From Agelaius tricolor (lineage: Eukaryota; Chordata; Aves; Passeriformes; Icteridae): a DNA stretch of 64,000 bases. Under the pieces are notes generated by a model. It was given only the letters and a program-made list of their open reading frames with translations, made no database searches and was not told the DNA's origin. Position numbers and translations under genes: made by a program. Shown here one piece after another: positions 41,001 to 53,000 of this stretch; the first letter of the stretch is position 1, and every line of letters starts with the position of its first letter. The stretch spans positions 75,185,381 to 75,249,380 of the forward strand of contig JALJCS010000001.1 of assembly GCA_023055355.1 (NCBI GenBank), given 5' to 3'.

Positions 41001-44000
41001 AAATAGAAAAAGAGGTGTGTGGGGGAACAGGGAGAGTGACAAAGGTTAGAAATGTATCACCTCTCCATGGGTTCCAATGATGTCTCATTATTTCCCTCCA
41101 TGTGGTCTCCTTGGTGGTGAGGGTCCCCTGCCTTAAAGTATAGAATCTCATGGATTAATATACATTTGGGCAGGTGGGAATGCCCATGTGCCTCCCCTGA
41201 GGGGGGCAGGTTTGACACTGTCCCTTGCAGCACTGTGGATCTGTTGCATCACGTGCAGTGCTCCAGTGCAGGGTCTGGGGGCTCCTTTGGGAGGGGACTT
41301 TGATGGGCCATGACACCCCTCTGCTGTCCCTCACATGGATGTCCCTTGGATGTGGCTGTCCTGGGTGAAGGGGCCTCACAGCTGAGCTGGTGTGCACAGC
41401 AGAGGATGGGCACTCACTGGCCAGAGGCTGTGCCACACACCCAAACGCTTTCCTCCTCCCCGCCTTGGTGCAGGGTCTGTCTGAGCTTGGCAGCTGATAA
41501 ACCTGGGGCTGTGGCCTCCACCTTGAAGCAGGTGCTGGGCTGGGCCATGGGTGCTCTTCCAGATGCTCTGAACAATAGTGTCACTCTCCTTATCTCAAGT
41601 TGTCCTATGGGTTTAACTCACAGTTTGGGGTTTCAGTCAGGAGGCCCATCCAGGGAGGGCTTTAGGGGTGCAGTTTCATTATGCACTCTTCTTATAAGGG
41701 GCAAAAGTCCTTCATAAAGAGTTTAAGCCACAAACCACAACATTTCAGTCTCTGACATGGGCCATGTGCTTTCCTGCCACACTCCCCAAGTCCTGACTGT
41801 GTACACAGGGAGGGCAAATCTGCAGGTGAGGAAGGATCTCTGAAGTGGTCAGAGGCCCAGTGGTCAAGGGGTCCTTCCTCATGCTCTTCCCCTAATCCTG
41901 TGGCCTCTGCCATGCTGATGCACAGATGGAGCAGCACACTGTTGTGCCCACGACTGAGGCTGGTAAAGGTGCTGGGGCAATTCACAGCTAACTTGCAGCA
42001 TGCCTGTGAGCAGAGCCCAAGCCCTTTGTTTCAAGCAGATCTGCAGAGAAATCTGGCAGAGGCCAGCAAGGCTCAGGCAGCTAGAATTTCACTGTAAAAT
42101 ATATTGCATCCCATGAGCCCCTCTCTGCCTCCCCCCACCATGGTTGCACTGAAAACAACAAATTCTAAGCTTTTCTGGGCTTAAAAGATTACATTGTGAT
42201 TAGTGTGGTGGTGAGAGCAAGAGAAGCCCTCACTGCTGTTGGACCAGAGTCCTTCCTGGGGCCTGTGAGGCTGCTGGGGGAGAAGGGGACACAGCAGAGG
42301 CTTCCTGCAAATGGATCTGTAATTTTTTGAATGGATGAGCCTGCTGAACTGTTTCATGTGTTTTTCAGGAATGCTTCATGTGTCCTTCAGGGATGCTTCA
42401 GAGAAAAGAAGTGTCTTGGTCAGCTCCAGGGCTGTGTTTTTCCTTCATTAACCATTTTTGCCAGCACCTCCTCTGACTTCTTGGGCCATGGAGGGCATGG
42501 ATGGAGACAGGATGTGGCCCCACTGGTGTGAATGAATGTGTCTGTAAACCAGCTGAGTGGGAGAGGGTGTCCACATTGTAGGACAAGTCTTAGGGCTATG
42601 GAACCCAGTAAATAGAAGCCTTATTTAATGGTTAAGATTTACATTAACTGCTCCCCACTGTCAGACATATAAGGTGGCTGATGCTCTGCTGTGACACCTC
42701 TCCCAAGGGAATGGGTGTCACATCAGCCTGACACACAGGACAGAAGAATATGTGCAGTTAGATGGGTCAGGACACAACAGACAGGTCTGTGATGGGGATT
42801 TCTTATGTAACACATCTCTGCAGAGGAAGCAAAGGCTGCACACAGGAGACATGCTGCACAAGATCTGATGCCTCTTTTACAGCCAGCATCAGAAACTTTC
42901 AGATGGCTATTTACCTTGCTGCTGAGCAGTAAAAGCAATGAAGATAGTTGTTTGATAGCTTAAAAATGAACTTCGCTCTATGTTGCAGGAGTTTGGCAGA
43001 CCAAGATCAGCAGCCGTGAAAAGAGACACTTAAGGAAGGAAAGGCTGAAACAAAAAGGTAAATGTACAGGCTCAATTTACACACCTGATCTGGCTGGGCT
43101 GCTTACCCCTCCCCACAGCCCACTGTCTGTTTGCTCTGTTCATCATTTGGCAGCAAAATCCATGCACTTACTGAGGCTATTTACTTAAGAAAAAACAGCT
43201 TTGGGAGCTTTTACTTGGGAGCTTGCCTTTTACTCCATGCTCTCATTAAAACACACAGCAGAGCACACAGCATTACCCACAGGACTTGGAAAGCAGATGT
43301 CTCTTAGATGGTAGATCTGCTGAAGGCTTGGTGTCACGTGGGCTTGTTCTTTTTGCATGGCTTGACGGAAGTTTTCTGATACGGAAAATTGGATGGAATT
43401 TGGATATTGGATGTTTAAAAACACAAATAATTTTCTCAGTTCTAAACAGGTTCTTTAGTCCAGGATTGCCCAGACTAAAGAACTGTAAAAGGAATATACT
43501 CTTATCCTAATGAGATAAAATGAAACAACACTTGGTGCTCACTCCACATTTTTTCTCTGGGGATTTCAGGGTGTCTGCTGTGTACTTATGCCTATACACG
43601 TCTGCTAATCATGTTATATGTAATAACCACTATATGAAAGCAGATCATGGAATTAAGACATTTGGAAATATTTTCATGATCTGTGATAAAATGATCAAAA
43701 TAAACTTTAGGTTTATAATATTAGAGTAATTTAGAAGCTAAGATAGGAATTTGGATATTGGAGATATGTAACTGGATTAGGAGATGTAGCTGGATATATG
43801 TGTGAGTTGGTGCACTGTCTGCAATAAGGCTCTTAAAGTGCTCTCAGGTGCTCTATTAATATTGAAGGGTAAGGGAACAGGAAATTTCAGTAGAAAAATA
43901 TGCAGACACCTTGGGACCACTTTATCTATGATTTGGGTTATATAGAGTTAAATATCAAGAGTTTAGATTTTTAACTCTAGGTTTATCAAGGGTCTTTAGA

Positions 44001-47000
44001 GGCTGGAAGTGCTGAGGTCTCCACTTTCTCTCCAGCAAAGTGAATGGGTCCACATTTCTTTCTTCATGTAAGTTGACCTCTTGTCATCAGTGGTGCCAGC
44101 TCCATCTGCAGAACCCCACAGAGATTAACCCTAAGGTCATGCAGGTGTTAGAGGCTTTGCTGACCCAGGAAAGGGAGCTCAGTTCACCAAGTCTCATTTG
44201 AAGCACCAGAAGTCTTTTGTGCAGTCCTGCAGCCTGGGCTGTGCAGAATGCTGACCCTCTGATCATGCTGGCATGGGCATTTCCAGAGTAGTGAGATCTG
44301 ATCCAGGAAGAAGCCCTAATCCTGCCGAGTGCTGGCTGCTGTTCCCTGGCAGGGGAGAAACAGCAGCATCACCATTAAGGGATGTGAAGGTGGAGTTGGT
44401 GTCAGCAGTTGGTGGTCTCCTCCTCACCAGAGGTCCAGAAAATGCTTTGCTATTCTGAAGGGTGGAGTCATGAAACGCTTCAAGAGTCCTTTGGAACAAA
44501 AATGTTGGAGATAACTGTCATTTTTTAAAATATTCATATGCCTGCACTGATTTCTCTAGCAGCCTTGAACTACCAACATCCAAGAGGTTTGCTTTCTTTT
44601 TTCTTGGAGGTCCAGCTGTTCTCTTTCTCTCCCTTTACTGCTCTGGACCCCCAGCAGGACTCTGGAGGCCTTGAGCCTCCCCTCCAGGGAGGGATGCCCA
44701 AGGCTGCTGTGGCACCATCCTTCTCACATTGGCCTTCCTGTTCTCCACTTCAGTGTCCCATCCCAGGAGCTGTGTTTCACTGCTACCATGTCTGTAAATA
44801 ATTTCAGTTGGAGAGAGTCTGATGGGTTTAGATCAAGCTTTGTTCTGTTTTCTCTCTTGAACAAACTCTTCCTTGTAACTAAAAATAACGATGATCCTGT
44901 GGTAATGTTTGTTCCCGAGAAGACCCCAGCAGAGCATCTCTGGGTAGCTCAGTGGCTGAGCCAGCCTTTGACTGGGACGAGAAGAGAGCAGTGTGGCCGC
45001 TCACAGAGGACACTGGTGGTGGTGGAAAAGGTGCTTTCTTTGCCAAGGCAGAGTGTGGGACTGTGCTGAAGGGCTCAGGAGCCCTACGGGAAGAATTGGC
45101 AACCTCCAGATCAGAAGATGATGTTTTCTCCAATGTAGGTGAGTGTTGACATTCCAGTATTGCTGAGGTGAAGCTTCACAAATTGCTGTGTCCTTGCTGC
45201 AGCCCCACTGGCATTCATCCTGCACACACAGTGTTGTCCAACCCTTTATTTCCCAGCAATGTGAAAAGAGGGGTCCTTATGGCAGGAATTCCTTGTGTTG
45301 TAGATTACCTGCTGGGTGCAAGTTGTTTTCTACCCACAGGTACTATTTGTGTCTTTTACAACCAAAGCCTTGCCTTCTGAGGATGCTCACACATGGTCAG
45401 AGTTAGGCTGCAGGGTGTATCCATGTATTTCAAAAAAGGAAAAGGCAGGATATTCCTAAACTGAAAGCATTTGATTTTGACTACATTCTCAGTGATTATT
45501 GAGCATGGTGGCTGAACTGAATGGTATATAAGGCCACATGATGACTCACCTTCAGTAGCAGTAATCCAGTACTCTCATGATTCAGAAAATGCTCTTAGGT
45601 TGCCCTCATGTGAGTTGCCTTCTCTGCTAGAGTTCTTTTCTTGCCAAGTACAGGGTTGGTGGGGGAGGACATTACTACCATTTTTACTCTAATGCTTTCA
45701 AAAGGCTAAATTCCAATATGTGATGAGAACTTTGCCAGCAGTGCATAAAGGGGGCATCAGTTCAGATGAGTGAGGAATTTAAGTCCAGAGAAGTGTCATG
45801 ACGGTGTGACATGCACGTTGAAGGTCTGAGAAGGTGTACATGGTGATGGGGCTGGACTCTCTCTGTCCATAAAGGTGATTTCTCCTTGCTGGATGCTTGT
45901 CCAGCAACAGCAGTGAATGTAGGCTTGGAATGAAGAGAACATGGAAGAGCTGTAGTGAGCTTGGGAGCATGAGGTAGAAACTGTGAACATGACATGAGAT
46001 TTTGTTTGCATTTTAAATTCAGGAACATGGGATATTGCAGATGTAAAATCCTGCCCTGTGACCTTTGGGACATTGTCAGATCTCTCCAGGGATTTAGGTG
46101 AGTGGCCTCTTGCTGTACTTCTGTCCGAATTCTTCTATCTCTTTCCTAGCTGCTTGGCTGAAAAGAGCTCTCATTGATCACACATGACTCTTCTTCCCTG
46201 GAGCCACATCTCATTAGTCACTCTCCCTTGCAGAGCTTGCTTACATCTGCAATCCAGCACACCAGTGTTTTAGGGAGCAACATTAGAACCTTTACTGAGT
46301 GCTTTCCAAACTCATGTACTCATCTTGGAACAAATTTTAAAAAATACTGCCTCCCCTGCAGATTGTTTCTGTTAGGTTGACTCACACAGAAGGTTTCTGT
46401 TGTGCTCTGATAACCAACAAATTCAGAGAATTTCAGGGCGAGGGAGGGAGTGAATGTGCAGCTTGGAAAGACTGTGTTAGAGGTTGCCTAGCCAGCAGCT
46501 TCTCATCCAGCACAGTGAGGGATTTCTTGCCTGAGCCTTTCCATGCATGGCCTTGAGAAGGATGGAGCATCTCCTCATTTTGCGTTAAGCCTCATTTTTG
46601 GCTTTCACTTTGCATCTTTGCACCTGTCAGTCTTCACTGATTGACTGCATGTGCCCCTGGTTCATACATTCCCTGCCTACCAGAAACTCACTCTGACTGA
46701 AAGTTTAGCTGATGATGAATGCAAAGTCTGGTCCTGAATCCATTAGAGATGCTAAAGACAAGCATAGATACATCTAGATTGTGTACACCTGTGCACAAAA
46801 CAGTGTGTGTGATGTTAGCTAGAATGATGAAATCAGCTTCTAAAGCCAGATAAGGCAATTAATATAACACGTGCCATATTTAACCATCTGTTTTCCAACA
46901 CTTTGCCAGTGGATTCAAGCAGTTCCTAATGTATAAGTACTCAACAAGGAGAAATATTTTTTAACATGTGCATTTATGCAGTAAAAAACCAAAATGATAC

Positions 47001-50000
47001 ACAATGCATAAACCTCAGAGTTTATTAGGTGAAATGAAGAAAGGAAAAAAAACCCAATTTATGAAAGATGTAAAGAATACCCTAATCTTTTATGTACAGG
47101 CCTTAGAAAGGGGCTAAGGGGAGTCATTCAGAGAGGCATGAGAATCCTAGTGGTTGCTTCAGTTACTGAAAGTAATCATCAAAGCAACTTTTTCCTCCAG
47201 CAGCTCTCTCACCTGTGCTCTTTCATGGAGCAATTAATTTGGTAATTATGGATTTCTGTTAGCTTGAGCAGAAGCCTTCTCACTGAAGGTGGTGGGAGTT
47301 GGAGCTGGATACTCTGGATGCGGCTTTTGTTCTGCAGGAACTACAGCTCCCTCCTTAGGTCCCCAACAGAGATGTGCCAGAAGTTTACTTTTCTGAATGC
47401 TGTTAGTGTAGCCACTCCTGAGTGAGTTGTTTTTAATAAGTTATGCATGTAGTGTCCTCGTCCAGCCTTTGTTAATAAATCCACAGTGATGAGATTAATG
47501 TGTGGCTTAAATTACATAACATCCAGGCATCGTGACATAGCGAGCAGACAGAGGCATGATTAATTGGTTTTAATAATGTGAATATACCTATGTGATTATC
47601 TTTTAGGTTTGGGATTTGGGCTTTTTTGGTTTAATTTTTTAATGAAGATGCTTTCCTGTGTGCAGATAACGTGAAGAGTAAATCATCTGAGGACAGTCCT
47701 TCCAGATGCTGTTGGCATGGCAGCTCGACTTTCCTCCCAGCAGATGATGCGTGGCAGGGGCAGGGTACGTCTCTTTGCCCTTCTTCTGTAGACAGACAAT
47801 ACAGGAACTCTCTTCAGTCCATTCCCTAAGCATCAGACATCAGGGTCCACTTCCCATGGGGCTCATTTGCTGATCAGGGAGAAATCCCATGTGGGTCTGG
47901 TTTTGAGCAGGTGCCCAGAGCTGCTGCGAGTCAGTCAGGGCAGCAGTTGTCCAGGTGGAACCCTTGAGAAAGGCAAGAAAATGCATTTTATTTATGTTTT
48001 CCCTCTGAAGAAAAACAAATAATGTGGTAGGTAGTGTCTCTTTTGGTATGTACATACTGGTCCAAACTAGAGCTGCTGGGCAGCTGCAGCTGCTGTAGGG
48101 GGCTGTCTGCAGGCTCTGCAGCAGTGCCCTGCTATCAGCTGTGGGCAGATAAGCACAGGAACAAGGCAAGCACAGGGTGATCCCTCCCCACACCCTGCAG
48201 AGAGCGGGTTAGGGACTTCCTGAGCCAGAGGCAGCAGGATGGGCTCTGTGTTTCAAAAAGCCCCATGTGTTAGCAGTCAACTCAGATTACTAAATTTGTG
48301 AAATGAGTTCAAAGCTGTGTTTGGGTTTCATAACTGAAGCATTGTGTTTCCCTCCCTCCCTCCTATGGTTGTGTGGGAAGGTGGAGCTGAGTGGCCTTTT
48401 CCAGGCAGCTGCAGCCTGGGCTCAGTGGGGTGGCTGGGGGAGAGCCATGGGAGGACGGTGCTTTTCAAGCTCCATGTACCTTTGCCAAAGCTTTAAATTT
48501 CCTTGGAAATGCCCTGAACCCAGATGCAGAATACAACTCCAGTGCATTGTGGCAGTCAGGATTTCAGTCTTTTTATGACTGGTAATGGGTGTTTTTTTAC
48601 TTTTAAAAGAAAGACAAGCATGGGTCCTGAGTGGCTGGAATAATTTGGCATAAACAGAGTGGGTATTAGATGACCTTTTCACTTGACCTTTTGGTCAGGA
48701 TCAAGTGAAGTATTTATATATATATATATATATACCCCTGTTGTTGGGAAGCCTTTCCCTGCTCTTGCAGGAATGATGGCTGATGAGCTGAGCAAACCTC
48801 TTTGTTCTCTAGCTGCTCTGATTGCTTAACTGCAGGAGAACCCAGAGGGGAGGAATGCATTAAGGAGAAAAGATTGTGGTTCTCTTCCTTCTTTGCTCAG
48901 CGGTAACTGAAGCTCTGCAGCAGATGCACCATTTTGGCCATGATTTTATAAATAACACTGTTTGCTTTAAAAAGAATAAAAACAAAACCCCCAACCCTGA
49001 GCCTTCCCTTCCCTTGGTGCTGTGTTTCTTTACCCCTGCGTTGCTGCAAAGAGCGCCTGGCCCTTTCCAACTTTGGAGCCCCGTTGCGCCCACATGGGAT
49101 GGAGGGAGGCAGTGTGGGCAGCTCTTCAGCAGCGTTCCCTTGCACTACATTTAGCACATGTCAGACTTGGCACACTCTGGGCTTGATCTGCACTTGCAAA
49201 GCCAAGCAGAGCTCTGCTTTTGGAGTTCGATATCTGTCTGAGAGTAGAACTATAGGAGCAAATTCAGGAGCTTGCTTCTGCAAACATCAGAGCAGAAGTT
49301 TTTAGAGGATTCAGTCTGTCTTACAGCTTGCTTTTCTGTCCTGGTATTTTTTTTTCTTTTGAATCATCAGCCTTGCTCTTGATGCAGGGGAGGGGTGCGT
49401 CAGGAACATGTATTCCCTGAATTTAGATGAGGTAATGGTTGGCATGAAGGTTGGCGCTGCAAGCAAAATGAGCTCTTAGACAGTTAAACACGCCTGTTAG
49501 CTCTTGCAGGCTTGGGAACTAAAAAAAAAAAAGCCATTCATAGCCTAAATATGACCTGGGGTCATTTCATCAAATCCAGGACAGTACATGTAATGAGTCT
49601 CTTTGTTCTGTGCTGGGCTGGTACAGCCAAAGGAGATGCATGCCGGACTCCTGCCTCTGGCCTGGCTGGTGGAGCTGCCTTGGCCTGCTCCCTGCTCCAC
49701 ATCGGGTTATCTTTCTGTGAAGTACCAGCAATAATAACACCCTCACTTACAAAAGGCTTGAGATTTAAGTGTTGGCACAGCTGAAAGCACATATACACAT
49801 AGGGAGAGAGGAAGTTAGTGGTAAAGGGAACTAGGCAGTCACTTTTGGAATATTTAAAAGACTCTCAATCAGGCTGGTTTCCAAACAACACACTCCTGTG
49901 TTGACATTCATTAATGATATATGCTTGCTGATGGTTAATTCTCAATTATTGTCATATCTGGAGTCCTGTGTCCATTTCTGGGCTCCCCAGTACAAAACAG

Positions 50001-53000
50001 CAGAGATATACTGGAGAAGGTCCAGCCATGCCTGTGTATGAGCACCTGATGGGGTCGTGGCCTGGAGAGTGGGGAACAGGCAAGAAGTGGGTAAGAAGTG
50101 AATTTCCACTTATCCATAAGTGAAAATTTTTTTTTATAGGGAAAGTGGTCAGGCAACAGAACAGTTTGCCCAGAGGTGTTCCAGACTTTCCACCTTTTGA
50201 AATATTCAAAACTTTGCTGCATTACTGAGAAACCTGCTGTAGCTGAACCCTCTGAGAGACATGAGGTGGGACTAGACAATTTCCAGAGGCCACTTCCAAC
50301 CTCATTGATTCTGAAATTGTCATTCTGTCATCAGTCATTGTCTCTGCATATTCAAACAATTAGTCCTTAGCAATCTGAGCCTTTGTTAGCTGGGGGCATT
50401 CAGTGTCTTGGAGTTGAAGTCACATGGTCAGCACTGATGGCTGCTGTCCCAGCAGTCCCAGCAGCAGGATGAGGTGGCCAGGACTCTGCCATGAGAGCCC
50501 CAAAGTGGGAAGATTTGCTCATCATCTTTTTCCCCTACTCATCATTAGTGTTTACATACTTTTCATTCCTGTCACAAAGAGAAAGAAAGGGGGCTGAACT
50601 CTTCTGGTCCTGACATAATTCACTTCATTTTTGAGCCCAGGAAGTGCTCTGCTTTCACCAGGTGCCTTTCTTGTTCCTGTTCTGCAGGGTTGTTCTCTGC
50701 CTGGGAAGCTTTACTTGCATGTGCTTCCTAACACTCCCTTTGTTGTACCTATGGCACACATCTGCCACTGCCTCTTTGGTGACATTTATGTACTTGAGCT
50801 TTGCTGTCCCACAGAATGCATTGCAAGCTGTGGCTGGTTCTGCTGTTATAAAACATGTAACCCACACAGTGTGGCCAGCTGGGCTGTTTTTGAGCACTTG
50901 TGTCTGGTTCCAAGGCAAGGGAATACTAATTTTATCCCATGCATCTGCTTCCAAATGCAGCAGACCTGTGCTTTGGCAACAGCGCAGTGCAATCTCAGAA
51001 AATCCACATTCTGCTTTGCAAATGCAACAGCTCATGGCCACGAGAGTCACTTTTTATCTGTGTTCTGGCATCCTCCCAATGAATCCCTCTTGATTGCCAA
51101 AGCAAATTTTCCCCATAACCTTAAGAAAAGCTCAATGTCTCCTGATCCTATGTCTCCTGACTCCCAACCTTCCTTCTGTTCCAGAGTTACAATCAATTGT
51201 AATTCCTTTGTTTTATGGGAATCAGTAGCTTTTTTCCACTAAAAGAAGTCTTCAGTCTGGGGTTTATTTGATATTTTGCCTCTACTGAATTAGGCTGAAG
51301 GAAGGTGCCAAATAAGGGATTCTTCCACCCAGCTATTGACCTGTAACACAGAAATTCAAGCTTTAGACTGGAAATTATCTACCCATTTCAACTGAATGTA
51401 TTACACTTAGTCTACAAGTGATGTCTTGGCAAGGATTTGGGTTAGGACTGTGTTCCTAGCACAGTAAACTGCCCTTTGCAAAGGGATGGGTTTTCTACAG
51501 CAGCCACAGAAAAGCTCAGTGCCATGGACGATATGCAGCCTACTGAGGGGTTTGCCCTGCCAGATGAGCCTCCCTTAAGTTTCTGCTGCCCATTTTTGTG
51601 ACAGCATGCAAGAGAGATGCTGGTAGATTAGAATCCAAATGTACAACTCCAGATTAGAAAATTTTGAATCCCCTTCTTGGTGACACAGACTGTTTTGCTG
51701 CAATACTTTCCAGTTTCATTTTCCAGGCCAGATAATTAGGTTCAGCCTGTACAGTACTGTACTCCACCCTACCTATCAGGAGGCACAGAGAAGTTGCTGA
51801 CTGTCCCCTTTGAGCAGATCCTGCTGCTCTGGGGCCCTGTTTTCCTGCTCCCCAACACCCCCCAGGGTGCAGCCATCCGCTCCCTGTCCGCTCCTCGTTA
51901 CACAGGAGAGAGACTGGAGACCAAGGGCGTTCAGGTAGTTGGTGCTGGGATAGACTTTCTGCCTGCAGACGTGCTGGCAGCCTCCCTGGTTTCTGAAGGC
52001 ACCTTCAGTGTTGTGCCTTTCAGGATCTAAAAGTGTTTTCATTGCATGGGGTACATGGAAACTACCTTGGCCTTGAAATGCACTCTGCAAATGTTTGCTG
52101 CCAACAGAAAAATACAGCTTTGTCTGGGTGGAGTTTGCTGGAGGACTGGGGTGGGTTGCAAGCAAGAACAGAAATGGAAAATGACATTCAACAACATTGC
52201 TTTTGTAAAAATGAACAGCAGGAATTGCCAAGATGTTGGCCTGTGTTGGTGCTGAGAGAGATATCACCTCTGTCAGGTCTAAACCCACATGGGGAGCAGG
52301 GGGACATGCATGGCACATTTCTTTTAGTGTTTATGTTCACAGGCATTAATGATCAGTTTTAGCCTGTTGGAGAATTGATGACCCAAGGAGAATCAAATTT
52401 AAAAATACTAGAGAGTATTCAAAGTTTAAGGACACTGTGGGAGATGTTACTGAAGGGAAATATGCTACACAACAGAAGCAATTTTAAGTCAGAGCTTTGG
52501 GATAAGTACATTTAATCAGAGCTTTGGGATAAGTACATTTAATCCGATTTCCCCATCAAATCCAGCAAATTGTAGAGAATCTTATATTGCCCTTAATTTT
52601 AGTCTGAGTTGATTTTAAACACCCCTGGGACACAGTAATTTGGGGGAGTAATTCTGAGGTGAGGCAGTCACTACTGTCTGGCAAAGTTTCATGCCCACGT
52701 GTGACAAGGGTGAAGCATTAATGTAAGCCCATTGCAGGCCAATCAAAACTATTTTCATGTTTAGAAGCATATACATAAATGCACTTTTTAAGACATCAGA
52801 AGTTAAAAAGGAGTAAACAACAGTTGTGGCTTTCCATGTGTTAAGTTATGGTCTGTTTTGCTTGCACACCCACAAGAACATCATCAGCAGAGCTGCTGCC
52901 TTGCAGCTCAGGAGGCTGAATTCTGTTTTGGACTGGAATTTTATGGGGGAATGCATTCAAAATTAGTTGTTCCTTTCCCCTTTGAAGAAGGAAAGACATA

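Noticed and set aside
40920..41790. Possible old LTR or retroelement remnant in intron 3
   Set aside because: The texture (A/G-rich run, then GC-rich block) hinted at one, but I could find no matching ends, target duplication or retroviral motif.
50631..51242. 203-codon plus-strand ORF in intron 7
   Set aside because: Cys/His/Phe-rich translation without recognisable domain, with other frames also open; it lies inside the intron of the host gene.
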